Origin: Erinaceus europaeus
Taxonomy: Eukaryota; Chordata; Mammalia; Eulipotyphla; Erinaceidae
Direction of reading: 5' to 3'
Length of the DNA: 64,000 nt
Assembly: GCF_950295315.1 (NCBI RefSeq)
Contig: NC_080164.1
Location: 107,345,587 to 107,409,586 of the forward strand
Shown here: in pieces, positions 1-11,473 of the stretch
Layout of the letters: every line of letters starts with the position of its first letter
How positions within the stretch are numbered: position 1 is the first letter of the stretch
Notes under the pieces: generated by a model
Database searches by the model: none
The model's input: the letters and a program-made list of their open reading frames with translations, nothing else
Told to the model about the DNA's origin: nothing
Translations under genes and position numbers: made by a program

Positions 1-115
1 AATTTAAAACATATATATTTTTAATTGTCACCAGGAGAATAACTGAATCATGCCACTGTGGTGGCCATTTTTATTTAGTCTTTCTTTCCTTTCTTTCTTT
101 GATAAAGATAGACAT

Positions 116-309
116 AGTAGGGGGGGTGTGCACCGGGTTGAACACACATGTTACAATGCTCAAGGATCCGAGTTTGAGTCTCTGGCCCCCACCTGCAGGC
201 TTTTTGAGGAGCAAAGCAGTGGTGCAGGTGTCTTTCTGTTTCTTTCCTTATCACCCCTTTCCCTCTTCATTTCTGGCTGTCTCTATCCAATAAATAAAGT
301 TTAAAAAAA
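116..309 (+). mobile_element. SINE, short type
   Basis: GTTGAACACACATGTTACAA head, CACCTGCAGG, CT-rich body, CTATCCAATAAATAAAG tail. Its tail abuts the tail of the next, opposite SINE. Confidence 0.85.
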
Positions 310-486
310 TATATAAAAGAGATAGAAGGAAAGGGAAGACAGAGAGAGAGAGAGGAGACCAGCAGCCCTGCTTCACCATTTATGAATCTTTCCCCTTATA
401 GGTAGGGACCAAAGACTTGAACATAGTAATACCTTGCACATAGTAATATGTGTTCTTACGGCCAGGTGCATCACCACCTGGCCCTA
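310..486 (-). mobile_element. SINE, short type
   Basis: Complement of the short type: GCTTCACCATTTATGAA, GGTGCATCACCACCTGGCCC. Tail-to-tail with the SINE at 116-309, with no spacer. Confidence 0.85.
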
Positions 487-802
487 GAGGTTTATTTTTT
501 TAATTATTGTTTTTTAAATAAGCTATAATAATTCTTAGGAATAACAAGACCAGCAAGCCCTGTTTCTTGCACATGGGTAGCTGACAAACAGACTCACAAT
601 TCATCATAATTGCCACTGTAGAACTTGAAAGTCACCCAAAGCACCCATATATGATAGTAGTTAGTTTTCTAGTTAATCTTCCCATCTGCAAACATCTCAC
701 AGAGTTAAAGTTAAAATGATGGAGAACAAAGCTGCTAAAACTGCTGTTGCCTTAGATTCTCCACACCTCAACCACTCTGGTATGTCAAAAGTCAGTTTCA
801 GA
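487..802. other. Unique AT-rich sequence
   Basis: Nothing recognised. Confidence 0.5.
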
Positions 803-965
803 GGCCAAGTGGTGGCATATCTGGTGAAGTGCTCACATTGCAGTGTGGAAGGACCCAGGTTCAAGCCCCTGGTGGTGAAGCAGGTGTCTCTCTGTCTCCC
901 CCTCCCTACCTCCCCCTCCTTTCTCAATTTGTATCCAATAATAAATAAAGAAAAATATTCTTAAG
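803..965 (+). mobile_element. SINE, short type, internally deleted
   Basis: Head GGTGGCATATCTGGTGAAG and B box GGTTCAAGCCC run directly into GGTGAAGCAGGTG; the usual CACCTGCAGG block is missing. Tail AATAAATAAAG. Confidence 0.82.
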
Positions 966-1071
966 AAATTTTTAAAAAGATAGTTTCAAACTAAAAAAAT
1001 GTCCAAAAACTGTTCTCAATCACTGGAGACAAACAGGAACATGGGAGCCCTTTAAAAATCAACCTCCCTAG

Positions 1072-1338
1072 GAGGCCAGGTGGTGGCACACTGGGTTAAG
1101 GGCACATGGCACAAAGCTGAAGGACCAGCATAAGTATCCCGGTTCGAGCCCCCGGCACCCCACCTGCAGGGGAGTCGCTTCACAAGTGGTGAAGTAGGTC
1201 TGCAGGTGTCTATCTTTCTCTTCCCCTCTCTCTTGCCCTCTTCTCTCCATTCCTCTGTCCTATCCAACAATGATGACATCAATAACAACAATAATAACTA
1301 CAACAATAAAACAACAAGGGCAACAAAAGGGAATAAAT
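1072..1338 (+). mobile_element. SINE, long type
   Basis: Full length: head GGTGGCACACTGGGTTAAG, B box GGTTCGAGCCC, CTGCAGGGGAGTCGCTTCAC, and tail ACAACAAGGGCAACAAAAGG then AATAAATAAA. Confidence 0.92.
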
Positions 1339-1349
1339 AAATATTTCTT

Positions 1350-1637
1350 TTTTTTAAATATTTATTTTATTTATTTATTCCCTTTTGTTGCCCCTGTTGT
1401 TTTATTGTTGTAGTTATTATTGTTGTTGTCGTTGTTGGATAGGACAGAGAGAAATGGAGAGAGGAGAGGAAAACAGAGGAGGAGAGAAAGATAGACACCT
1501 GCAGACCTGTTTCACCGCCTGTGAAGCGACTCCCCTGCAGGTGGGGAGCCGGGGTTCGAACCGGGATCCTTATGCCGGTCCTTGTGCTTTGCGCCACCTG
1601 CGCTTAACCCACTGTGCTACAGCCCGACTCCCTAAAG
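1350..1637 (-). mobile_element. SINE, long type, inserted in the tail of the previous one
   Basis: Complement of the full long type, ending GTGCTACAGCCCGACTCCC. Flanked by AAATATTTCTT (1339-1349 and 1638-1648), so it entered the A-rich tail of the SINE at 1072. Confidence 0.92.
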
Positions 1638-1649
1638 AAATATTTCTTA

Positions 1650-2330
1650 AAAATAAAAAAAAAAAGAAGTTTACAACACCACAGAAACAGTCAGCTACAC
1701 AACAGCCCTCCTCATAGTAAGATGTCAGCTATGCTAAGGCAAAGTGCCCTCCTCAAATGGAGTCAAGATGGAACATGGGGGCGGGGCTTGGCTGGGGCCA
1801 GAAATTCAAGGCAGAGATGGATGCAGAGAAGGACTTGAACTTGTACAGCAAGAGAAGAGACAGGAAGAGAGGAACAAGGATGGAGGCGGGGACTGTGCTC
1901 AAGTGTTTTCCGTGTGCACTAGCATGAAAAGAAGAGAGCACTAGCTGCTCTCTGGGCATGCAGCTCCTATGAGTAAGCAGTTGGAGAGACAGCCAGACAG
2001 ACCAGGCTGCTCAGGATTCTGAATGTGGGTGGCAGAATTTAAGTGACATATTTTGTAAGGAACTAAAGTCTTCTTAGTGATAGGCTGGTTGGGTAGGTTG
2101 AAAAGAGAATAGACATAGGATTTATGTGGGGAGGGACTGCACCTCATCAGGGTTCCTGGAAATCCAACTTCATCTTCTCTTTGCTTGTAATGGTAAGAAA
2201 TTCAAGAGGCAACCCAAAGACTTTCACTGTATTTGCTTTTATGCTTGACATCTACTGGATGCATGTTATGTGAAAGGATGGGGGAAATTCCCAAGGGTGA
2301 GACTCAGAAGTTCTAATAAAACCCTTCAAA
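1650..2330. other. Unique sequence
   Basis: No repeat, exon or motif recognised. Confidence 0.5.
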
Positions 2331-2455
2331 GGCCAGGTGGTGCTACACCTGATAGATACTAGATACCACCCTGCGCTAGTATCCAGGCACAGCCCCTGGG
2401 TACCTCCCTACTGAGTGGAAGTATCATGAGTGGTGGAGCAATGCTGCAGCTGTGT

Positions 2456-2733
2456 GTTTTTTTCAAATATTTATTTTCCCTTTTGTTGCCCTTGTTGTCT
2501 TTCATTGTTGTTGTAGTTATTGTTGTTGTTAGATAGGACAGAGAGAAACGGAGAGAGGAAGGGAAGGCAGAGAGGGGGAGAGAAAGACAGACACCTGCAG
2601 ACCTGCTTCACTGCCTGTGAAGCGACTCCCCTGCAGGTGGAGAGCCAGGGGCTCGAACCGGGATCCTAAAGCTGGTCCTTGTGCTTTGTGCCACATACGT
2701 TTGTTTAACCCACAGTGCTACTGCCTGACTCCC
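2456..2733 (-). mobile_element. SINE, long type, nested
   Basis: Complement of the long type. Flanks CTGCAGCTGTGT (2444-2455) and CTGCAACTGTAT (2734-2745) are an imperfect target-site duplication. Confidence 0.88.
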
Positions 2734-2755
2734 CTGCAACTGTATTTTTTCTCAA

Positions 2756-2965
2756 TATTTTTAAAATTTTTGTTTATTTACTAGCTAGAGACAGGGAAAT
2801 TGAGAAGGGAGGGAGAGATAAAGAGAAGGGAAGAAACAGAAGCAAACACCTGCATCCCAGCTTCACCACTCATGAAGCTTTCTCCTTGCAAGTAGGGACC
2901 AAGGGCTTGAACTTGGATCCTTGCACACTGCAATGTATATGCTTAACCAGGTGCCTGGCCCCAGG
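2756..2965 (-). mobile_element. SINE, short type, nested
   Basis: Complement of the short type: CTTCACCACTCATGAAGCTT, TTGAACTTGGATCC, CCAGGTGCCTGGCCCC. Lies next to the long SINE in the same host. Confidence 0.85.
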
Positions 2966-3094
2966 TGTCTTTTCTTCTCCTTCCTCCCCTTCTTTGCTTT
3001 CTTCATCTCTCATACTCCACCCCCCACCCCCCCCAAACAAAAAGGCTGCTAGGACAGGTGGCAATAAATAAATATTAAAAAAACTCTCTTCTTA

Positions 3095-3328
3095 AAATAT
3101 TATTTATTTAATTAGTTATTTTGAGTAAAGGCAGAAAAAATTGAGAGGGAAGGGGAAAAATGTAGAGGGAGTGAGGGAGACACACAAAAACACCCAGAGT
3201 GGGGACAGGCTACAGTATTGCTTCACCACTCCTGAAGCTGCCCCCACAGGTGGTGACTGGGGGGCCTGAGCCCGTGCCCTTGTGCACTGTAATGTGTGCA
3301 CTCAATCAGTTGCACCGCCACCCGGCTT
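3095..3328 (-). mobile_element. SINE, short type
   Basis: GCTTCACCACTCCTGAAGCT and GTTGCACCGCCACCCGGC. Tail is T/A-rich on the plus strand at 3095-3120. Confidence 0.85.
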
Positions 3329-3427
3329 TTAACCAACTCATTTTTTACTTCAATGGTTACATATTTAGGAGCTGAAAGCAGAAGTGTATGGAATGGTTTT
3401 AAACTGAGACTGCCTATTTAACAATGT

Positions 3428-3545
3428 GATTTAATTTTTTTATGTTTTTATAAAGTTTTATTTATAAAAAGGAAACACTGAAAAACCATAGGATAAGAGG
3501 GGTACAACTCCACACAATCCCCACTGTTACCCCCCAAAATGTATA
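3428..3545 (-). mobile_element. L1 type A 3' end
   Basis: Reads on the minus strand as a type A terminus: complement of TTTATAAAAAGGAAACACTG, then CATAGGATAAGAGGGGTAC and CCACACAATCCCCACTGTTA. Only the last ~115 bases are present. Confidence 0.75.
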
Positions 3546-3559
3546 AAATAAGCAGTGTG

Positions 3560-3800
3560 GTTGTTCTGTGTGTGTGTGTTTGTTTTTCTACCTGGGCTAT
3601 CACATGGGGGCTTGGTGTCTGCATGAGTCCATTATTCCTGGAGCCATCTTTTGGGATGGAGGGTAAGAGACAGCAAGAAGAGAGACACCTGCAGCCCTGA
3701 CCCACCACTTTTGAAGTTTCCCTTGAACTCACACCTTGAACACAAGGTCTTGTACATGGTAAAGGGTGTGCTCTAGAGGTGAATCACCACTCAGCCCCTT
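3560..3800 (-). mobile_element. SINE, T3 type, diverged
   Basis: CATTATTCCTGGAGCCATC (T3 block complement), CACCTGCAGCCCTGACCCAC, then GTGAATCACCACTCAGCCCC at the head. Confidence 0.75.
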
Positions 3801-4040
3801 CCAAACAGTTTTTAAACTGTGTTTGGGGATTGTGTCTAGTGGATGGATGAGGAGAACATTAGAGAGAGACAGGACTTGTCGGCAGGACAGAACTTACCCT
3901 TTAATGAGGAAAGGAGCATACACACACTCATCACATGCTGTGTCCATGCCATTCTGTGGATTCTTGTGTTAGAACAGTCTCCATACTTTCATACTGCCCG
4001 TGCTCAAGAGAGGAAAGTACTCTCAGCACTGTTCCAGCTG

Positions 4041-4425
4041 ATGCTTTTCATTTTCCTTTTATTAATGATTCAATAATGATTAACAAGATTGTAAGATAAC
4101 AGGGGTACAATTCCATACAGTTCCCATTGCCAGAGTCCATATCCCATCCCCTCCATTGGAAGCTTTCCTATTCTTTATCCTTCTGGGTGTATGGACCAAA
4201 ATTCTTTATGGGATGCAGAAGGTGGGTGTTCTGGCTTCTATAATTGTTTCTCCCACTGTACATGGGCTTTGGCAGGTGATCCATATCCCCAGCCTGTTTC
4301 TCTTTCCCTAGTGGAGTAGGACTCTGGAGAGGTGGGTTCCCGGACATATTGATGAGGTTGTCTGCCCAGGGAGGTCAGGATGCCATCATGGTAGGGTCTG
4401 CAATTCCATGCTGGGGGTGTGTGGG
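4041..4425 (-). mobile_element. L1 type A 3' end, older variant
   Basis: Complement of the older type A 3'UTR: AACAAGATTGTAAGATAACA, GGGGTACAATTCC, CCCTCCATTGGAAGC, and GGGATGCAGAAGGTGGG. The upstream limit near 4425 is unsure; sequence after it is unique. Confidence 0.7.
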
Positions 4426-5367
4426 AGGCAGCCAGGAGCATTCACATGGCTCCTGTCTCTGGAGTTGCTAAAGCCCAGCTTAGTCTCTTTGCAGCCTGTC
4501 ACAGCCCCTGCTCAGTGCACAGGGAAAGCCAGAACATGACAGTAAAGAAACAAGCCCTCTTCCCCCAGCACCTCACATCATTCCTAGAAGGCTCATGGCT
4601 GAGCCAAGATCCCCCTCCCCCACCCCTGGGACCAAGGGGCAGGCAATGGGGGTGAGGAGAGAGATCTCTGACAATTCCTCAGCATCTGTGCATAGAGGAT
4701 GATTTGTGTCTTTTCTGACAGGATCTGACTCTCATGGCTGATCTGCTTTCAGGCAGGATTCCATGCATTGGGCTGACCTTCTCCAAGTATTCATGCTTCT
4801 TGGCTCCTGGGGGCAGGCAGGACACTGGAGCCCTTCAGAAGTCCTGGCCATCACTCAAGCACCCAGCGGGGAGCCCACCAACCTTTTTCTCCCACTGACT
4901 GGAGGAGAAAGGGGTAGGCCCAGGCAGACTTAATAAAGCTTAAAGGATGCCATGGGGTACTGGGGGCAGCTGTTGTTATTGAAAGGGTAGGGGCAGAAGA
5001 AAAAAAATTCTCCATTGTAACCAGGAGCAACAGATTCACATGCAAAGAGAAAGAGACAACAAGGTTTCAACTCTGTTTTGAACTTCCAGAACTTTTGCTA
5101 GAAACCAGCGCATGGAAACTTTTCTGAGACATTTATTAATTAAGAATATTTTTTTCTCAGAAATGAGATATAGTTGAACAAAACCATTCATCTCCTCTCA
5201 TATTTGAAAGTCATAAAAGCAATATATTTGCTAGAAATTCTCTGAGCATGAAATACGTTAAATACTAATCAACAGTACAAACCATTTTTTGCTTAATACA
5301 AATATGATTATTAACAGATAAGGATTCAAATATTATGGGGCAGATATGATGATATCTTCTGATACTG
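4426..5367. other. Unique sequence, moderately GC-rich
   Basis: A possible remnant of the L1 3'UTR at the left edge; otherwise unmatched. Only short frames without features. Confidence 0.5.
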
Positions 5368-5510
5368 GCTCTTTTTTTTTAGCTAGTGCACTACTCAGCT
5401 CTGGTTTGTGGTGGTATGGGGGACTGAATCTAGGACTTTGGAGCCTCTGGCATGAGAGTCTCTTTGCATAACCATTATGTTGTCTATCCCCACACCTAAT
5501 ACTGGCATTA
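5368..5510 (-). mobile_element. SINE, T4 type
   Basis: Complement of the T4 head: TGGCATGAGAGTCTCTTTGC, ATAACCATTATGTTGTCTAT, and GTTTGTGGTGGTATGG. Confidence 0.8.
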
Positions 5511-5565
5511 AATGTTAGCTTTTTAGCTCTCATACTCCTGAAACTAATTAAAGAATGCTGAGATA

Positions 5566-5735
5566 GCTTTTTTATTTATTTTATCTTATTTTTTATATAC
5601 AGACAGGTAGAAAGAATAAAAGCAACCATGGAACAATAACTGCATCTAACGTTCTAGGAGCTGGGCTTTAACCTGGGTTGTGCACATGGTAAGGCAGTGC
5701 ACTGTACAAGTCAACTATTTAACCAGCCCAAGACA
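5566..5735 (-). mobile_element. Old SINE, short-like
   Basis: A tRNA-like head at the right end (CAACTATTTAACCAGCCCA), weak body and T-rich left end. Highly diverged. Confidence 0.55.
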
Positions 5736-5736
5736 G

Positions 5737-6700
5737 CTTTTGAAAAAGGACATATAAACATCCTCCAAAAAGGCCCCCATAGGACCTTGCCCTCAACTGG
5801 GATCAACACAGTAGAGAATGTTCCATCCTCCAAAGGGAGGATGGACAACATATTCTATGCTCCACCTGAGGAAGATGGGTCCTGAAATCAGTGGAGTTTG
5901 AAACGTTCCTACTCATGACCACAGAATGTAAGATCAGATCTACAGGGATGCAGAGGTCACATAGGCTCCTAAGTTGAATATGGGCCCCCAGATCAGATCA
6001 AATTGATGGGGTTTACAGTCAACAATATTTATACACCTTTCCCATATTTGGGAGCTACTCGCTTCCCTTATCCAGCTTTCTCTGGTCCTTTTTCCAGCCA
6101 TGATATCATCTCCCCAGACAATAACTTAGATCCACTTGCATATCAGATTTCAGGCTCAGGGGGGAATAAAACCAATAAATAGTATAGTCACAGGCCCTTT
6201 GGAATATAACTAAAATATGCCTATTAGCTATCTACAAAATGAAGACCCCACAACTCTTCATCTGCACTATTCTAGCCTTTAGGTTCATGATTAGTCAATA
6301 ACTTGTTTGGCTTTATATGTTAACTCTCTTTTCAGCCACAAGATTCCAGATGCTACCATGATGCCAACTAGACTTCCCTAGACAGACGACCCCACCAATG
6401 TGTCCTGGAGCCCCACTTCCCCAGAGCCCCACCCCACTAGGAAAGAGAGAGACAGGCCGGGAGTATGGATCAACCAGTCAACACCCCTGTTCAGTGGGGA
6501 AGCAATTACAGAAGCCAGACCTTCCACCTTCTGCACCCCACAAGGACCTTGGGTCCATACTCCCAGATAGATAAAGAATAGGAAAGCTATCAGGGGAGGG
6601 GATGGTCTATGGATTTCTGATGGTGGGAACTGCGTGGAGTTGCACCCCTCTTATCATATGGTTTTATCAATGTTTCCTTTTTATAAATGAAAAAATATAT
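5737..6700 (+). mobile_element. L1 type A 3'UTR
   Basis: From about 6250 it follows the type A 3'UTR closely (GTTAACTCTCTTTTCAGCCA, GAGTATGGATCAACCAGTCA, AGAATAGGAAAGCTATCAGG, then TTTCCTTTTTATAAATG). The first 500 bases are a more diverged part of the same UTR, also seen at 8060-8290. Confidence 0.8.
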
Positions 6701-6799
6701 ATAAAGAAAAATAATTCCTCAATTTATGTGATTTTATTTAGTCCAATCAAATAGAGAGATATTTTGAAAAAAAATATTTTCAAATTAAAAGGTTTTTTT

Positions 6800-6946
6800 T
6801 CTTTTTTTAAAATTTTTTATTGCTACCAGTATTATAACTTGGACTTAATGCCAGACTTATAAATACACCACTTCTGGTGGCCATTTTTTCCATTTCTTTT
6901 CTTTTCTATTATACTTGACAGGACAGGGAGAAATTGAGAGAGACTA
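6800..6946 (-). mobile_element. SINE, T3 type, head missing
   Basis: Complement of the T3 block (CACCACTTCTGGTGGCCATT) and GACAGGACAGGGAGAAATTG, then cut off where L1 sequence starts. Confidence 0.7.
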
Positions 6947-7255
6947 CTACCAATATTTTCCTCTCAAGTGTCTGATGGGTTCTGGCCTAACATCCAAATC
7001 CTTGATCCATTTGGAATTTACTTTTGTGTTTGGTGAGATATAGTGATTCAGTGTTCTCTGCATCTATTGATGTGATCTTGTAGTTTTGGTCTTGCTTTTA
7101 TTGATGTGGTAAATCACATAGATTGACTTAAGTATGTTAAGCTAACCTTTCATCCCTGAGATAAATTGCACTTGGTCATCATAAACAATCTATTGATACA
7201 GTATCCAGTTGCCAAGAATTTTGTTAAGTATTTTAACACCTAATATACCTTACTG
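6947..7255 (-). mobile_element. L1 ORF2 fragments with internal deletion
   Basis: Minus-strand ORF2 pieces: the C-terminal block (complement of CCTTGATCCATTTGGAATTT) is joined to the reverse transcriptase block (TTGGTCTTGCTTTTATTGAT). In the complete L1s these lie more than 1 kb apart. Non-coding. Confidence 0.75.
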
Positions 7256-7448
7256 TAACTATTAAGCTAACACTGAAAAGACCCTTGACCTTATTAGGCT
7301 CCTCTACAACTTAAGTATTTCTTAACTCAAGGCTGGACACCAAAGATATGTCAACTAGACTTAAGTCCAGCAGACTATGTAATGGTCATTCAGCTACTGC
7401 ATAGCTGGCCTTCAAGGCCTCAAAAGTGGGAGAAAGTTAGAACTTATT

Positions 7449-7722
7449 TTCTTTTTTTATATTTATTCACTTTTGTTACCCTGTTTTATTGCTATAGTTA
7501 TTGTTGTTATTCATGTTGTTGTTGGATAGAACAGAGAGAAATGGAAAGAGGAGGGGAAGTCAGAGAGAGGGAGAGAAAGACAGCCACCTGCAGACCTGCT
7601 TCACTGCTTGTGAAACGATTCCCCTGCAGGTGGGGAGCCAGAGGATCAAACCGGGATCCTAAAGCTGGTCCTTGCTCTTTGTGCCATGTGCGCTTAACCC
7701 ACTGTGCTACTGCCTGACTCCC
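7449..7722 (-). mobile_element. SINE, long type
   Basis: Complement of the long type. Perfect target-site duplication AGAACTTATT at 7439-7448 and 7723-7732. Confidence 0.93.
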
Positions 7723-8166
7723 AGAACTTATTATATAGAGAGTGGACTACAGAAACTAGATGGTGGCAAGAGACAGGCTTGCATAGTCTGGCTGTTTTGG
7801 CCAGTGACAGACCACTTTACCTGGATTCCTAGTCTTAGTCACAGATAAATGGGCCCAGAACTACTCAGCATCTGTGATCACCCGTCACTTCACTCAGGGA
7901 TGTCTTTCTCTGTGCTCTGCTGTGGGCCTCTCGGAACTTTGTCCTCACTGTAGGTAACATTGACTAAGATTGCCTCACTTTCTGTAGAGAGCCTGGGTCA
8001 CTCTACTCTGTCACTTGAGGAAAATATGAGTAAGCAACCTACAGACATGGCCCCAGCTGTGACCACAGAGTGAGCCTAAACCACCAGGGATGCAGAGGTC
8101 ATACAGGCTCGTTGGTAAACATTAACAGATATGGGCCCCAGGTCAGATTGATGCGGTACAGTTAAA

Positions 8167-8168
8167 TA

Positions 8169-8224
<56 letters not shown>

Positions 8225-8232
8225 CGCGCGCG
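8167..8232 (+). repeat. (CA)n microsatellite
   Basis: Nearly pure CA dinucleotides ending in ATGCGCGCGCG; inside an L1 3'UTR. Confidence 0.97.
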
Positions 8233-8884
8233 TCTTTTAATTTAGTATGGGAGCCACTCTTTACATTAATCCAGTTCTCAAGTGCCATAATCTACTCTAA
8301 TATCTTTCTCCCAGGTATTTGTCAATCCTGCCTTTATGGCAATAGCTCAAAGATTATTAGAGTCCTAGTATCCTAAAAGTATTCATATCTAAATAGGTAT
8401 CATAGCTATCTCTCATTCTGAGTTTCTTATTCTCACTAATCCTAATCCTATTCTTTTATTAAACGTTTCTATGCCTTGCCACCTTCCAGACATCAAGTTC
8501 CAGATTCTGCCATGAACCCATCCTAACCACCCTGGGCAAATGACTACATGATCAAGTATCCAGAAACTTCATCTTTCTGGAGCCCTGCCCCATTAGCAAA
8601 TACTAGGGCAAACACTAGAAGTAGCAAATACTAGGGACAGTACAAGTATATCTAGGAGTATGGATCGACCAGGCAACTTCCCAAATGTCAGCAGGAAGCA
8701 GTTACAGAAGTGTTAAACTCCATCCTTCAACATCCCCAAAAGAATTCTGGTACTTACTCCTAAACGGGGAAATGTTGAGGTTAGGGAGTGAACAGGCAGA
8801 ACCTGGGGAACATGGGCAGTACTGTGACAAGCTAGAGTACATTCTTTCCAGACACAGGGGCTTCCTATGTTACTAGAGAAAGAA

Positions 8885-9412
8885 GTTTTGCATAAAAAGT
8901 AGTAACAGATGTGGGTGTGGCTTAGAAAAGACACAGAAGAAAGGCTTAGAAGTTTATAAACTGGTGCTATGGGTATGGTTTCTCTCTCTGCTCGTAAGAG
9001 CCTGTTAACATGTTAGTAAAGCTTATAACTGAGTGCATAGAAACAGATAAGTTACGAAGAGAATGTAAAATGAGGTAGTCCAATACACCAGGAAAGATTT
9101 TCTGGGTACAGAAGAAAAGGGGATAAAATGAAAAATCTATAGGCTCCTGGTGGACGCCCACTTCTACACTTCTACAGAGTGGCACGTTCTGATGGTAGCC
9201 AGCCTGCTCTTAGCTTAATTGTCAGCACCTTGATGGACACTGTTTCTAACCAATTAGCTTGTGCTCTGCCCAGTTTGAAAGTGATAAAAGCTGGGTGCTG
9301 CGGAACAAGTGTGTGCACATCTGGTAGGAATCTGCCTGTAATCGGTTAACGTAAAATAAACGTAACTCCCTGCCCTCCGTGTGGCCTCAGGTCTTGTTCT
9401 TTGGTTACTTTT
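8885..9412 (+). mobile_element. Possible solo LTR of an endogenous retrovirus
   Basis: A non-L1, non-SINE block between two L1 pieces. It shows LTR-like signals in the expected order: CCAAT (9249-9253), an A/T box GATAAAAG (near 9282), AATAAA (near 9355), then a GT-rich stretch (TCTTGTTCTTTGGTTAC). I cannot find a convincing TG..CA frame or a target-site duplication, and no gag, pol or env sequence is nearby. Boundaries are approximate. Confidence 0.35.
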
Positions 9413-9449
9413 GAGCTATATTATGGAATTTTTTAAATTAAAATTTGAC

Positions 9450-11465
9450 CATGTAACTTTTATCTTTTTGTTAATATGATGAATAACATTGATTAATTTG
9501 TGGGTGTTGAACCCTCCCTGTTTCCTAGGGATGAATCTCACTTGGTCTTGGTGAAATATTCTTGTGATATGTTGTTGGATTTGATTTGGCAAGATTTTGC
9601 TCAGGATCTTTGCATTGATGTTCATCAGGAATATAGGTCTACAGTTTCCTTTCCTGGTAGAATTCTTTCCTGCTTTGGGGATCAAAGAACGTGTCTGGCG
9701 GTGATTGTTCTACAGTTTTCTGGAATAGTTTGAAGGTGTCGTTCTTACTTGAAAATCCCACAGAATTTGTTAGTAAAGCCATCTGGGCCTGGGCTTTTAT
9801 TCTTGGAAAGATTTTTGATGACTGATTCAATTTCTAAACTAATGATTGGCTTGTTTAAGTCATCCACTTCATCTCAGGTTAGGTTCACTTATGATTCTAG
9901 TAATACACCCATTTTAATATAGGTTGTCCAATTTATTTCTATAGAGATATTAATATTAATGTGTAATATTAATGTGTGATTCTTTGTATCTCCCCAACTT
10001 CAGTTTTAGCTTCATCTCTCTTTGTTTCTGATTATTTTTATCATAGCCCTCTCTCTCTTTCTTCTCTCTCTCTCTTCTCTCTCTCTCTTTTCTCTCTTTT
10101 TTTTTTTGTGAGTCTACCCAGTGGTTTATCTACTTTATCCTTCCAAAGAATTAGCTCTTGGTTTCATTAATATTTTGGATTATCTTTCTGGATTCCATTT
10201 CATTGTTTCTGCTCTGATTCTGACTACTTCTTTTCTACTGCTGACTTTTGGGTTGCTTTGTTGCTCTTTTTCTAGTTGGCTTAGTTGTGACATTAGGTAC
10301 CTTACTTGAGATCTTTGCTGCTTGTTAATATGAGTCTGTATTGCTATAGACTTCCCTCTTAGGACAGCTTTTGCTGCATCCTTCAAGGTCTGGGAATTGA
10401 TCCTTTCATTTTCATTGTTCTTCAAGTAATTTCAATTTCTCTTTTTATTTCTTCAATGACTTGGGTATTATTCAGAAGTGTATTATTCAGTCTCCATAAT
10501 TTGGGTGTATTTCTTTTTTGTGGTTGATTTCTAACCTCACTGCCTCATGGTCAAAAAAGATCCTTGTTATTATTTCAATATTTATGTATTCATTAAGGCT
10601 GTATTTGTGTCTCAACACATGGTCAATCCTTCAGAATGTTCCATACACTCTTGAAAAGAATGTGTATTCTCTTTTTTTTTTGGGGGGGGGGGAAGCAGAG
10701 GTGAAGGGTTCTGAATATATCTGTTAAGCTATCTCACCTGTGACTTCATTTAAAGCCTTTATGTCCTTGTTGATTTTTTGTCCTGATGATCTGTCTCTTG
10801 CTGTGAGTGGTGTGTTGAGGTCTCCAACAAATACTGTGCTGCTATTGATGTCTCTCTAAAGGCCAGTGTTTTTTTAATTTTTTTTTAACATATTTGCATA
10901 CACACATATTGGGAGCATATATATTGACTATGGTAATGTCTTCCTGTTGAATTGATCCTCTGACCAATAAGTAGTGTCCATGTCCATAATTTTGCACCTT
11001 CTTTGCCTGAAAGTTTAATTTATCTAAGAGTAGAATAGCTGTTCCTGCCTTTTTATTTGCATTGTTGCCTTGGAATACTTTGTTCCAGCCTATTACCTGG
11101 AGCTTCATTTTGTCTTTCTTTTGGATGTGTGCTTCCTGGAGACACAGAATAGATGGGTCTTACTTTTTAGTTCAGTCACTTTGAATCTTTTGACTTGCAA
11201 ATTAAGCCATTCACATTTAGGGTGATTACTGACTAATGTGATTTGCTTATAGCCATTCTGGTTTTTGTTTTAAGATAGTTTTATGTTCTTGTTGACTCTT
11301 TTCCTGTTAGTTTCTGTTTGTTGTTTTATGTGGATGGTTTTCTACAATGGTCTTGCTGATTGTATATATGTTTCCTATTTTTTGCTATATTGTGTTTTGT
11401 GGTTATCATGAATATTGTGTCTAATGTACAATATTTACAAGAGTATTTTTTAAGTTGTGAAGGTC
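9450..11465 (-). mobile_element. Old LINE-1 ORF2 fragment
   Basis: Minus-strand L1 with traces of reverse transcriptase at 9416-9685 ([30 protein letters not shown]), the linker at 10180-10425 ([19 protein letters not shown]) and endonuclease at 10842-11108 (NKKAGTAILLLDKLNF, VNIYAPN). No 3' end is present; the fragment stops near 9450 next to the possible LTR. A CT-rich run interrupts it at 10045-10115. Confidence 0.85.
10045..10115 (+). repeat. CT-rich simple repeat
   Basis: (CT)n and (CTTT) runs followed by a T-run, inside the old L1 at 9450-11465. Confidence 0.9.
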
Positions 11466-11473
11466 CTTTTCTT

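Larger units (their letters stand above)
2332..3082 (+). mobile_element. SINE host split by two other SINEs
   Basis: Left part 2332-2443 (head GGCCAGGTGGTGCTACACCT); right part 2966-3082 (CT-rich body and AATAAATAAA tail). Two minus-strand SINEs lie between. Confidence 0.75.
7260..8835 (+). mobile_element. Old L1 3'UTR body with SINE and (CA)n
   Basis: 8060-8290 matches 5915-6060 (CAGGGATGCAGAGGTCA, ATATGGGCCCC.AGATCAGAT), and 8500-8720 matches the type A 3'UTR at high divergence (GGAGTATGGATCGACCAGGC). A (CA)n tract has grown in it and a long-type SINE sits at 7449-7722. The left limit near 7260 and the join across the SINE are inference. Confidence 0.55.
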
